Assembly (NCBI GenBank): GCA_016932715.1
Contig: JAFGCG010000090.1
Location: 1 to 64,000, forward strand
Origin: Anaerolineales bacterium
GTDB taxonomy: Bacteria > Chloroflexota > Anaerolineae > Anaerolineales > Villigracilaceae
Direction of reading: 5' to 3'
Length of the DNA stretch: 64,000 nucleotides
The notes under the pieces were generated by a model that worked only from the letters and a program-made list of their open reading frames with translations, had not been told where the DNA came from and did not search any database. The stretch's first letter is position 1. Every line of letters starts with the position of its first letter. This document shows positions 24,062 to 32,632 of this stretch, in pieces. The position numbers and the translations under genes were made by a program.

Positions 24062-25142
24062 ATGCAGGACCTTGTGAATCGTTTACAGTCGGCCGAGGAC
24101 TTACTCCGCCAGTTACTGGTGCGTCTTTGACTTCGCGTCGAAAGAGCTTAAACTCTCCCAATTCGAAAAAGAAATAGAGGCTCCCGATTTTTGGGGCAAC
24201 CCTTCCCAAGCACAGCAGGTGATGAAACAGTACAATGCCGTCAAGGCAGAAGTCGATTCATGGCGCAACTTTGCGCGCCATCTAAGTGACACACTCGAGC
24301 TTGCCCAGCTGGGTGATGAGGGTCTGCGTGCTGAACTCGAAGCGGAAACCTCTGCGATCGAGGCGGAATTGGAGAAGCGCTCCTTCACCGCGATGCTTTC
24401 GGGAAAGTACGATCGTGACTCCGCCATCCTTGCCATTCATGCAGGCGCGGGTGGGACAGATTCCCAGGATTGGGCAGCCATGCTCGAACGCATGTATCTG
24501 CGCTGGGCGGAGGCGCGTGAATATGAAACGGAAATCCTTGACCTGACCGAAGGCGAAGAGGCGGGCATCAAGAGTGTCACCATCGCTGTGAATGGCGAAT
24601 ATGCGTTTGGATATCTCCGCTCTGAAAAAGGTGTTCACCGCCTGGTGCGGCTTTCCCCGTTCGATGCTGCACACCGCAGGCACACCTCCTTTGCGCTGGT
24701 GGAAGTCCTGCCCCAGGCTTCGATGGATGAAGCGGAAGTCGAGGTCGATCCCGGTGACATCAAAGTGGATGTTTACAAGTCGTCGGGCGCGGGCGGACAA
24801 AACGTCCAGAAAAATGCCACGGCTGTCCGCATTACCCATATCCCCACGGGGATCGTTGTGACCTGTCAGAACGAGCGCTCGCAAACTCAGAATCGCGAGT
24901 TTGCGATGCGGATCTTACGAGCGCGCCTGCTGGAGTTGAAGCAGGCCGAAAAGGAGGAGGAACGGGCGGTCCTGCGCGGTGAATACACCAAAGCCGAGTG
25001 GGGGAGCCAGATCCGCTCGTATGTCCTGCACCCCTATCAAATGGTAAAAGATCACCGGACGGAGCACGAATCAGGAAATACGCAGACAGTCCTCGACGGT
25101 GACCTGGATCCATTCATGGAAGCCTATTTACGACAGGCGTAG
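24062..25142 (+). CDS. prfB: Peptide chain release factor 2, with programmed +1 frameshift
   Basis: RF2 recognises UGA/UAA and triggers peptide release. Translation begins at ATG 24062 (GGAGG upstream) and reaches an in-frame CTT TGA C at 24125-24131; skipping T24128 moves it into the long frame, giving 359 aa. The site matches the classical RF2 autoregulatory frameshift (TGA followed by C). The protein has the stop-codon tripeptide SPF (RLSPFDAAHRR) and the catalytic GGQ (SSGAGGQNVQKN). The usual internal Shine-Dalgarno-like AGGGGG before the slip site is not evident (CTGGTGCGT instead). The stop is 11 bases before the DltX-like micropeptide gene. Confidence 0.95.
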
Positions 25143-25153
25143 GATGTGACCAA

Positions 25154-25282
25154 ATGAAGAAACTCTCTCAAATTCTCTTCACCCGCGAAAACCTCCTGGC
25201 GGTTCTGCTGTGCCTTATTTTGATCGCCCTGGTGATCTTCACCGCCGATACCTCACCCACCTGGATCTATCAGGGATTCTAA
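25154..25282 (+). CDS. DltX-like single-helix micropeptide
   Basis: A 42-aa frame: a basic cytoplasmic start (MKKLSQILFTREN), one hydrophobic helix (LLAVLLCLILIALVIFTA) and a short outside tail ending in TWIYQGF at the very C-terminus. DltX peptides of dlt operons have the same design and end in a conserved aromatic motif (FIYNEF in staphylococci, from memory) whose Tyr takes part in acyl transfer to the outside. It precedes SGNH, carrier-protein and acyl-AMP-ligase genes, which supports the reading. ATG 25154 lies 11 bases after prfB. It is too short for standard gene finders. Confidence 0.6.
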   Translation: MKKLSQILFTRENLLAVLLCLILIALVIFTADTSPTWIYQGF

Positions 25283-25350
25283 ATGTCCCTGGCGCAGCTC
25301 CTCGTTATTGCGGCATTTGCCTCCCCGGCCAGATGACTAAAGAAGCATGA
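25283..25350 (+). pseudogene. Possible remnant of a deleted MBOAT (DltB-like) gene
   Basis: Directly after the micropeptide stop (TAAATG), a frame begins MSLAQLLVIAAFA, which looks like the first membrane helix of an MBOAT acyltransferase, but it stops after 17 codons. In another frame the last codons end in TGA overlapping the ATG of the next gene (ATGA), as an intact upstream gene would. The simplest reading is a large internal deletion with a junction near 25315-25325. A short leader peptide is the alternative. Confidence 0.35.
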
Positions 25351-26468
25351 CGGCGGATATCAGCCCCCTGCGCGTTCTCGTCAAGGCTTTGTGTCTGTTT
25401 GCGATCATCAATGTCCTTTATGCTTTGATTGATCCGCAAGGTTCCATTGTCTTTGGCTATAGCGTCCTGTTCCCGGGGCGGACCCGCCTGCCTTTTGGCG
25501 TTGCCGGCGACCCTTATACCGTTACCGTGGATGGAGTAGACGCCATGTTTGCCTCGCATGCGATCTCTGCCCGGAAGAGTACAAAAGAATATCGCGTCGC
25601 ATTGATCGGCGACTCATCTGTTTGGGGGGAAGATATGGGCGCTGACGAAATGATCTCGGAGCAGTGGAATACATTGAATATTCAGTGTGAAGGTAGAACC
25701 ATCAAAACATATAATCTTGGCTACCCTCATCCTTCGATACTAAAGGACCTGGTAATTCTGGATGAGGCCGTTGAATATGACCCCGATCTCATTATTTGGT
25801 TTGTCACGTTAAATACGCTGATCTCCCAGAGGATCAATCCATTTTTGGCTGCCAACCAGGAACGAGTCCTGGCGATGGCGGAAGCCTATGATATTCCTTT
25901 TGAGCTCAGCGAGGTATTGCGTGAATATGAACCTGACTTCTATGAAAAGACCCTGGTGGGTCAACGGTCGAATCTGGCACGCCAGATCAAACTTCAAACG
26001 CTTGGGATCATTTGGGCGGCAACCGGCGCGGATAGCAACCCTCTATCTCTCCACAATGATTTGCCAAACTCCGAGATATCGGACAATCCACGTTATCACG
26101 GGATGCAGCCGCCAGCCGACATCAGGGATCTGCTGTTATTCAACGCCCTTGCCGCAGGATATGATCTCGCGGATGCAGTTCCTGTTTTGATCGTGAATGA
26201 GCCCGTCTTTATCGCAAGTAAAGAACATTCCTCTGTACGCTACAATACTGTCTATCCGCGCTGGGTCTATGATCAGTATCGGGAATACATGGCAGTTCAG
26301 GCGCAGGATGCCGGATGGAATTACCTGGATTTGTGGAACGCTGTCCCCCCTGAATATTTTTCCGATGCCGGCCTGCATCTTTCTATCGCAGGTGAGCGTT
26401 TATTGATACGGCAGCTCAATCCAGCTTTGCAGTCGATTGGCTGTAATCCAAAACCACAAAATGATTGA
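25347..26468 (+). CDS. SGNH/DltD-like membrane-anchored acyltransferase, copy 1
   Basis: A 373-aa protein with one N-terminal helix (about 8-28) and an extracytoplasmic SGNH-type domain. Block I is VALIGDSSVWGEDMGADE with the nucleophile Ser, and block V is YFSDAGLHLSIAGERLL with the Asp/His pair. DltD/AlgJ-type partners of MBOAT proteins use this fold to pass an acyl group to an extracellular polymer. It is homologous to the next two SGNH genes (PLRVLVKA...PGRxRxP(F/Y)) but the most divergent of the three. Its ATG overlaps the end of the putative MBOAT remnant, and the carrier protein follows 11 bases later. Confidence 0.75.
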   Translation: MTADISPLRVLVKALCLFAIINVLYALIDPQGSIVFGYSVLFPGRTRLPFGVAGDPYTVTVDGVDAMFASHAISARKSTKEYRVALIGDSSVWGEDMGADEMISEQWNTLNIQCEGRTIKTYNLGYPHPSILKDLVILDEAVEYDPDLIIWFVTLNTLISQRINPFLAANQERVLAMAEAYDIPFELSEVLREYEPDFYEKTLVGQRSNLARQIKLQTLGIIWAATGADSNPLSLHNDLPNSEISDNPRYHGMQPPADIRDLLLFNALAAGYDLADAVPVLIVNEPVFIASKEHSSVRYNTVYPRWVYDQYREYMAVQAQDAGWNYLDLWNAVPPEYFSDAGLHLSIAGERLLIRQLNPALQSIGCNPKPQND

Positions 26469-26479
26469 AGGGATTTCCT

Positions 26480-26725
26480 GTGACAGATACCATACTTTCC
26501 GCCCTTGAAAAATACATCGCCACGCAAATTCTCAAACAACCGAACCGCCGGATCACAGCGGAGGAACCGCTGATCTCAAGTGGTTTGATCGATTCGTTCA
26601 GCCTGATGGATCTCGCCTTATTCGTCGAGGACACGTTTGGCGTTCGCATCGAAGACACAGAGTTGAACGCAAACACATTCGATAACCTGACCCAGCTGGC
26701 TGGGCTGATCACAGCGCGCAAATGA
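26480..26725 (+). CDS. Acyl carrier protein (DltC-like)
   Basis: An 81-aa carrier protein. The 4'-phosphopantetheine attachment Ser39 is in SGLIDSFSLMDLALFVEDTFG, a typical ACP/DltC motif (DS(F/L)xxxxL). It would carry the acyl group activated by the ligase at 29165. The start is GTG 26480, with GAAGGGA at 26467-26473; a TTG further upstream lacks this. The stop overlaps the ATG of SGNH copy 2 (ATGA), so translation is coupled. Confidence 0.9.
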   Translation: MTDTILSALEKYIATQILKQPNRRITAEEPLISSGLIDSFSLMDLALFVEDTFGVRIEDTELNANTFDNLTQLAGLITARK

Positions 26726-27852
26726 AGAGTGAAGTTCACCCATTGCGGGTGGTGGTAAAAGCAGCACTTTTGTTCGCTGCCCTCAACGTACTTTTTGCAC
26801 TGGTAAACCCGCCCGTGGGCAAAATTACTCTTTACAACTCCATTGTTCCGGGCCGACTCCGCTTCCCTTATGAACAGGAGCCTAAATTCTATCGTGTTGG
26901 CTACAATGCGCCGGTGTATGAAGATTTCGATGCTATGTTCGGTGCTCATATAATTTCCAGGAAGAAGCCTGTCCACGAGTTTCGGCTGGTGCTTCTGGGT
27001 GATTCTTCCACCTGGGGCATCAGCGTGCAGGCGGAGGAGACGCTGTCAGAGCAGATCAACCGGCTGAATATCCAAACCTGTGATGGGCGCATTGTGCGTG
27101 TCTACAACCTGGGTTATCCGATGTCTTTTCCGACGCGTGATCTTCTTATACTTGATAAGGCCATGGAATATCAGCCAGATATGGTGCTTTGGCTGATCAC
27201 GCTTTCGACTCTTCAGCCCAAGAATGCAGAAACATACTTTATTCTTCCACATACAGAGCGGTATTTGCATTTGGCGCAGACATATGGGCTCAGGCTGTCG
27301 CATTTTTTGCAGCCGGCGCCAAAACCTTCTCTCTGGAACAGGACGATTATTGGTCAGCGTGCACGCCTGAAAAATATCGTACTGACCCAGGCTTTCGGAA
27401 TTCTTTGGGCGGCGACAGGGATCGATAGTCACGTGAGCGTTCAGCCGGAGCCCAGCCCTCCAAGCCTCGATATTCGTGACGACCTGGATTATGAGGGCCG
27501 CTTACCTGAGGAGGCCTCCGCTTTGTTTGATGGACTGATGATGGATGTTTTGTCAACGGCTTTTGATGTGGCAGACGCTGTGCCGGTTGTCTTGGTGAAC
27601 GAGCCAATCTTCGTGGCAGCCGGCCAGGATCATCTGGTACGATACAATGAGTTTTATCCGCACTGGGTTTTTGATGAGTATCGGCAATTTATGTTTGAAT
27701 GGGCGGAAGAACAGGATCACAGCTTGTTGGATTACTGGAATGCTCTTCCACCCGACGATTTTGCTGACCAATATTTTCATCGAAATCCGTCTGGCGAGAA
27801 ACACTTCGCTGAATTGCTGGCTCCTGCAATAAAGGACCTGGTGTGCCCCTGA
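26722..27852 (+). CDS. SGNH/DltD-like membrane-anchored acyltransferase, copy 2
   Basis: A 376-aa protein with an N-terminal anchor helix (PLRVVVKAALLFAALNVLFAL), block I LVLLGDSSTWGISVQAEE, and block V DDFADQYFHRNPSGEKHF with the catalytic Asp/His. It is about as long as copy 1 and much closer to copy 3 throughout (PVYEDFDAMFGAHIISR, MEYQPDMVLWLITLSTL, VLVNEPIFVA). The start is coupled to the carrier protein gene. The acyl acceptor is unknown: wall polymer, glycolipid and exopolysaccharide are all open. Confidence 0.78.
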   Translation: MKSEVHPLRVVVKAALLFAALNVLFALVNPPVGKITLYNSIVPGRLRFPYEQEPKFYRVGYNAPVYEDFDAMFGAHIISRKKPVHEFRLVLLGDSSTWGISVQAEETLSEQINRLNIQTCDGRIVRVYNLGYPMSFPTRDLLILDKAMEYQPDMVLWLITLSTLQPKNAETYFILPHTERYLHLAQTYGLRLSHFLQPAPKPSLWNRTIIGQRARLKNIVLTQAFGILWAATGIDSHVSVQPEPSPPSLDIRDDLDYEGRLPEEASALFDGLMMDVLSTAFDVADAVPVVLVNEPIFVAAGQDHLVRYNEFYPHWVFDEYRQFMFEWAEEQDHSLLDYWNALPPDDFADQYFHRNPSGEKHFAELLAPAIKDLVCP

Positions 27853-27891
27853 CAGGACACTGCTACGGCGATAAAAGACTTCGATAAGGAC

Positions 27892-29124
27892 ATGGAATCA
27901 AAGACAACTTCTGCCGAACGATGGAAAGCGTTTCGCTCCCGGGTGCCGGAGCGGGGTGCCGTCGATTCGCAGTCTCTTGGCGGCGGTCTGCCGCTGAGAA
28001 GTAAAGTCCGCCCACTGCGGGTATTATTAAAAGCAATTCTCTTGTTTGTTGCTGCCAATGTGATCTTTGCACTCGTAAAACCGCCGCTGGGCAGGATCAC
28101 TCTTTACAACTCCATGATTCCGGGCAGGCTGCGCTTTCCGTATGAGGAAAAGGCTTCCTTCTACACGGTGGGTTACAGCGTGCCCATTAACGAAGACTTC
28201 GATGCCATGTTCGGATCTCATGTCATTTCAAGAAGGAAAGCCTCGAACGAATTTCGGTTGATCCTCCTTGGAGACTCTGCCACCTGGGGCTTCGGTCTGG
28301 CTGCGGACGAAATGTTATCGGAACAGATCAACCGGCTGGACATCCAAACCTGCGACGGGCGCGTGGTGCGTGCGTACAATCTTGCTTATCCATTTTCTTA
28401 TCTGACGCGCGATCTACTCCTGCTGGACAAGGCGATGGAATATCGGCCCGACCTGGTGTTCTGGCTGATCTCGCTTTCGACGCTCGAGCCCAAGGCTACA
28501 GAGACGAATTTTATTGCCCCTCATTGGCGGCGTTATGGGCAGTTGTCTGATGCGTATGAGCTTAAGTTGACACATTTTTCTCCACCCATCCAGGAACCCG
28601 CCTTCTGGGACAGGACGATCATTGGTCAGCGTAAACACCTCAAGAACATTGCCCTCACACAGACATTTGGAGTTCTTTGGGCGGGGACCGGAATCGATAA
28701 CCATGAGAGTCTTCGGCCGGAGCCTGATCTGCCGAGCCCTGATGTCGAAGACAGCCTGGATTATGAGGGCCGACTCCCTGAGGAGTCGTCGGATTTGTTC
28801 GATTCTCTTCTCATGGATGTTTTGGTAACTGCTTATGATGTGGCTGGGGATGTCCCCGTCATCTTGGTGAACGAGCCGATTTTCGTGGCAGAAGGCAGGA
28901 ATCACCTTATACGATACAATGGGTTTTATCCACGCTGGGTTTATGACGAGTATCGGGAGTTTATGGTTGAGTGGACCGACGAGCACGACCACAAATTGCT
29001 GGACTACTGGAATGCGATACCTCCGGAGGACTTCGCGGATGCATATTTCCACCGCAGGGTCTCCGGCGAGAAACACTTCGCCGAATTGCTGGCTCGCGAA
29101 ATAAAGGAACTTGCCTGCCCTTGA
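27892..29124 (+). CDS. SGNH/DltD-like acyltransferase, copy 3, with ligase-derived N-terminus
   Basis: A 410-aa protein. From residue 35 on it is colinear with copy 2: anchor helix, block I LILLGDSATWGFGLAADE, block V EDFADAYFHRRVSGEKHF. Residues 1-27 (MESKTTSAERWKAF...) instead match the first 27 residues of the acyl-AMP ligase (MELKTTFAEQLKAL...) at 16 positions. Residue 35 is encoded by CTG where copy 2 has its start ATG. Thus a tandem duplication joined the ligase 5' end to an SGNH gene. The Shine-Dalgarno-like AAGGA is only one base from the ATG, so expression may be altered. Confidence 0.78.
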   Translation: MESKTTSAERWKAFRSRVPERGAVDSQSLGGGLPLRSKVRPLRVLLKAILLFVAANVIFALVKPPLGRITLYNSMIPGRLRFPYEEKASFYTVGYSVPINEDFDAMFGSHVISRRKASNEFRLILLGDSATWGFGLAADEMLSEQINRLDIQTCDGRVVRAYNLAYPFSYLTRDLLLLDKAMEYRPDLVFWLISLSTLEPKATETNFIAPHWRRYGQLSDAYELKLTHFSPPIQEPAFWDRTIIGQRKHLKNIALTQTFGVLWAGTGIDNHESLRPEPDLPSPDVEDSLDYEGRLPEESSDLFDSLLMDVLVTAYDVAGDVPVILVNEPIFVAEGRNHLIRYNGFYPRWVYDEYREFMVEWTDEHDHKLLDYWNAIPPEDFADAYFHRRVSGEKHFAELLAREIKELACP

Positions 29125-29164
29125 TCGGACAAGATCACTCACACAACGAGATTTCAATAGGAAT

Positions 29165-30862
29165 ATGGAATTAAAAACAACTTTTGCCGAACAATTGAAA
29201 GCGCTTCACTCCGGGACCCCGGAGCGGGCCGCCGTTATCTTGCAGTTTTCTGCCCGGGAAGATCTCTCACTGACGTATCGCCAGCTCCTGGCTGGCGCCG
29301 GCGCCTATGCGCGGACGCTGGAGCGCGAGGGCATCCGGCCCGGCGAAGTGGTCGTCCTGATCCTGCAGCATGGTGAGGATCTGGTTTACTCCTTTTGGGG
29401 AGCCATTTTGCAGGGCGCCATTCCCTCCATTATGCCGTTTCTGACGGAGAAACTGTCACCGGAACGCTACCGGGCTGACTTGTCGACCCTGATCTCCGTC
29501 GCAAAGCCTGCCGCGATCGTCACCTATCCGGAGTTTGAAACGGAAGTGCGCGCCGCCCTGCAAAAGGGAGACTCGGTTCGTTCGGTTGTTGTCACCAATC
29601 GGATCGAATCCCAGTCCGAGGTTGATTTTGCTTCATGGAAAGGTCTTCGACGAAAGCCGGAAGATATCGTCCTGTTGCAGCATTCTTCCGGGACGACAGG
29701 CCTGCAAAAAGGCGTGGCTCTTTCGCATCACGCGGTTTTCAACCAGCTGAATTCGTATGGCAAATCATTATTGCTCGCTGAAAACGATGTGATCGTTTCA
29801 TGGCTGCCTCTCTACCATGATATGGGCTTGATCGCCGGATTCCTGATGCCGATCCTGGCGGGAATTCCCCTGGTCCTCATGTCGCCGTTTGACTGGGTGC
29901 GCGCGCCATACAAGCTCTTGCAGTCCGTCTCGAAATACCACGGGACGTTGACCTGGCTTCCTAATTTTGCCTATAACTTCTGCGCGCAAAAGATCCGGGA
30001 TCGCCACATCGAGGGCGTGGATTTAGCCTCGCTGCGGGGTGTCATCAATTGCTCGGAGCCGGTGCGCTGGGAAAGCCATGTGGCATTTTATGAGCGCTTC
30101 AAAAGCTATGGCTTGAGATTCGAGGTGCTGCAGACGTCCTACGCGATGGCTGAAAACGTTTTCGGTGTCACCCAAAGCAAATTGGGGAGCATACCCGTCG
30201 TCGAGGAGATCGACCGGGAGGCATTCATGGGGGAGCGCGTCGCAAAGAGTCCGTTCGACGGCCGGCCTTCCATGAAGATGATGTCGTCCGGCCAGCCGAT
30301 TGAAAATACGAAAGTTAAAGTCCTGGACGAAAAGGGGAATGAAGTGCCCGAACGCGTCATTGGCGAATTGGCCCTGCAAAGCGACTGCATGCTGACCGGT
30401 TACTTCAATCGCCCTGACGCCACCGAAAAGGCTTTCCGTGATGGATGGTATTTGACCGGTGATTATGGCTATGTCTCGAACGGGGAGGTATTTGTCTCCG
30501 GGCGCAAGAAAGACATGATCATTGTTGGCGGCAAAAATATTTATCCGCAGGACCTGGAATCGCTGACCTACGAAGTGCCCGGTGTGCATGCCGGCCGGTC
30601 GGTGGCGTTTGGCATGTTCGATGAGGCGCAGGGAACGGAGGAGGTTGTCATTATTGCCGAGGTGGATTCGGAGGATGCCGAAGAACACCAAAAAATTGCG
30701 GATGCCATCCGCCTGCATGTGACGAAGAATTCCGCCATTGCATTACGGTATGTGAAAGTCGTGGGACCGAAATGGATCTTGAAAACATCGAGTGGAAAGA
30801 CAGCCCGTTCCGCCAACAAGGAGAAATTTTTGCGCGAGTTGCAGGAAGGTGAAGGAGTTTAG
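29165..30862 (+). CDS. Fatty-acyl-AMP ligase-type adenylating enzyme
   Basis: A 565-aa ANL-superfamily enzyme that would activate a carboxylic acid as acyl-AMP and load it on the neighbouring carrier protein. Core motifs are A3 LLQHSSGTTGLQKGVALSH, SWLPLYHDMGLIAGFLMPI (FAAL-like), A5-like YAMAEN, A7 WYLTGDYGY, A8 GRKKDMIIVGGKNIYPQDLE and A10 ILKTSSGKTAR with the catalytic Lys. The FAAL-like HDMGL segment argues for a fatty or short acyl substrate rather than D-alanine. ATG 29165 begins the family-like N-terminus. It is last in the acylation cassette and followed 12 bases later by a TPR membrane protein gene. Confidence 0.85.
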   Translation: MELKTTFAEQLKALHSGTPERAAVILQFSAREDLSLTYRQLLAGAGAYARTLEREGIRPGEVVVLILQHGEDLVYSFWGAILQGAIPSIMPFLTEKLSPERYRADLSTLISVAKPAAIVTYPEFETEVRAALQKGDSVRSVVVTNRIESQSEVDFASWKGLRRKPEDIVLLQHSSGTTGLQKGVALSHHAVFNQLNSYGKSLLLAENDVIVSWLPLYHDMGLIAGFLMPILAGIPLVLMSPFDWVRAPYKLLQSVSKYHGTLTWLPNFAYNFCAQKIRDRHIEGVDLASLRGVINCSEPVRWESHVAFYERFKSYGLRFEVLQTSYAMAENVFGVTQSKLGSIPVVEEIDREAFMGERVAKSPFDGRPSMKMMSSGQPIENTKVKVLDEKGNEVPERVIGELALQSDCMLTGYFNRPDATEKAFRDGWYLTGDYGYVSNGEVFVSGRKKDMIIVGGKNIYPQDLESLTYEVPGVHAGRSVAFGMFDEAQGTEEVVIIAEVDSEDAEEHQKIADAIRLHVTKNSAIALRYVKVVGPKWILKTSSGKTARSANKEKFLRELQEGEGV

Positions 30863-30874
30863 GAAGTTTACGAT

Positions 30875-31906
30875 ATGGCTTCGTCGGTAGAAGTTCTTCA
30901 GAGGGCAATCCAGGCAGCGCGCGCAGGCCGCAAGAGCGAGGCGCGCGACCTGCTGCTCGAGCTTGTGGAAGTGGAGCCGCAGAACGAAATGGCCTGGATG
31001 TGGCTTTCCGGGTTGGTGGACACCCTGGAAGACCGCATCATTGCCTGTGAAAACGCTCTGACGATCAACCCTGCCAATGAAAAAGTACGCGCCTATCTGA
31101 CGGACCTTCAGCGGCAGCACGAGTCTCTTCTTGCAGGGAAAAACAATGATGAGGCGGCTGACCTGTTCAATCAGGCAAAGGCACACGCAGAACGAAAAGA
31201 TCGAAACACTGCCCTTCAGCTTGCGGTGCAGGCCGTGGAAAAGCGCGCCGACTATGAAGAAGCCTGGCTGCTGATCGGCAGGCTGTCCATTGATGTCGAT
31301 CAACGAATTGCAGCTTTGGAGAAGGCAGCCGAACTTAATCCCCTGAACACAAGGACGGCCGAGGCTTTGGAGCGGGCGCGCTATCGGAAAGCCAATCCGA
31401 TGGGCGCGGCGAGACGTCTGGAAGAGTTGGGAAAATTCGAAGAAGCCCTGGAAATGTATAAGACGCTGGCGGGCAAAGCCAAAAATTCACAGGAATTCGA
31501 TCACATCTATAAACAGATTACCCGGATTGAGGGATTGCAAAATGAGAACATCCGCTACGTGGCGCCAGCCTCTACGATCGCCCGTTTGACGTTTGGCTGG
31601 CCGTTATTATATTTGAGCCTGGCACTCGTGCAAATGGGACTAAATCCTTTTGCGCATCCAGCTTTCTATTCATGTCTGGGTCTGCCCCTGGTCTTTGTGG
31701 GAAGTTTCCTGCTTTCGTTGGCGGAAGTTCGTTCCCATCACGTTGTTTGGCAAAAACTGTTTAACGAGCAGGGCGATGGTTCTTCATTTGCGCGCTTCGT
31801 GGCTGCCGCAACAGGCTGGTTCCTTGTCCTTATTCCACATGTTTTGTTGGTTCTTGATTCCCTGAGTCGTTTACGGAATTTCAAAATCCCCCCCATGCCA
31901 TTTTAG
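30875..31906 (+). CDS. TPR-repeat membrane protein
   Basis: A 343-aa protein. Residues 1-230 contain TPR-like helical hairpins (VLQRAIQAARAGRKSEARDL; AWMWLSGLVDTLEDRIIACENAL; AWLLIGRLSIDVDQRIAALEKAAEL; RRLEELGKFEEALEMYKTLA). The C-terminal third has about three transmembrane helices (roughly 240-335). Such proteins usually scaffold membrane complexes. It lies in the same run as the acylation cassette and nine bases ahead of the rhomboid gene. No specific function can be given. Confidence 0.75.
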   Translation: MASSVEVLQRAIQAARAGRKSEARDLLLELVEVEPQNEMAWMWLSGLVDTLEDRIIACENALTINPANEKVRAYLTDLQRQHESLLAGKNNDEAADLFNQAKAHAERKDRNTALQLAVQAVEKRADYEEAWLLIGRLSIDVDQRIAALEKAAELNPLNTRTAEALERARYRKANPMGAARRLEELGKFEEALEMYKTLAGKAKNSQEFDHIYKQITRIEGLQNENIRYVAPASTIARLTFGWPLLYLSLALVQMGLNPFAHPAFYSCLGLPLVFVGSFLLSLAEVRSHHVVWQKLFNEQGDGSSFARFVAAATGWFLVLIPHVLLVLDSLSRLRNFKIPPMPF

Positions 31907-31915
31907 GACGATCCT

Positions 31916-32617
31916 ATGCTTCCCTTGAATGACACAGAACAGAATCGCTACTCATTTTTCCCGATAGTGACCGTCTTATTGATTATTGCCAATTGTGTCG
32001 TTTTTTACCTTGAAATCGTTGCCTTTGAAATATTCTCCAATGACTATAATTTCTGGCCATTCTTCATGAAATATGCGACTACGCCGCGTCTTATCCTGAA
32101 CGCGCAAGGTGGAGGCGCGCTTTCCAATATCACTGCGATGTTTTTGCATGGCGGCATTGTCCATTTGGTCGGAAATATGCTTCCCCTGTGGGTTTTTGGG
32201 AGGCGTCTGGAGGATGCCTGCGGCACGTGGCGATTCCTGGCTTTTTACCTGTTGGCAGGAACATGGGCGCATATTCTTTTTGTCCTGGTTCAATCTGACT
32301 CTCGCATCCCTGGGGTTGGAGCCAGTGGAGCGATTTTTGGGTTGATGGGAGCCTACCTGCTTCTTTATCCCGGCGGGCGTATTCGCACACTGGTTTTTAT
32401 AAGCTTTGTTCCGCTTTGGCCGCGCATTCGAGCGATCTGGGTTGTCCTGTACTTTGTAGGCATCCAGATTATTCCTGCCGTTGAGATACTGCTCAAAAAA
32501 GCAGATTACAGCGTCAATCACTGGGCGCATTTGGGTGGTTTTTTCTCGGCCGTATTTATCTTCCTGTTCTTGCGGCCCGAAGCATTTGCGCGCTATATTA
32601 GCGACACACCTGTGTAA
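31916..32617 (+). CDS. Rhomboid-family intramembrane serine protease
   Basis: A 233-aa polytopic membrane protease of six helices. The catalytic dyad is visible: Ser in PGVGASGAIFGLMG and His in NHWAHLGGFF. The HGGIVHLVGNMLPLWVFGRRLED segment (conserved HxxxN) and the GTWRFLAFYLLAG loop are typical. It would cleave membrane-anchored substrates within the bilayer. It ends before a strong terminator, and a nine-base gap from the TPR protein suggests one transcript. The TPR protein or the single-helix DltX/SGNH proteins are conceivable substrates, but this is speculation. Confidence 0.9.
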   Translation: MLPLNDTEQNRYSFFPIVTVLLIIANCVVFYLEIVAFEIFSNDYNFWPFFMKYATTPRLILNAQGGGALSNITAMFLHGGIVHLVGNMLPLWVFGRRLEDACGTWRFLAFYLLAGTWAHILFVLVQSDSRIPGVGASGAIFGLMGAYLLLYPGGRIRTLVFISFVPLWPRIRAIWVVLYFVGIQIIPAVEILLKKADYSVNHWAHLGGFFSAVFIFLFLRPEAFARYISDTPV

Positions 32618-32632
32618 GCTGGATCAAGAATA

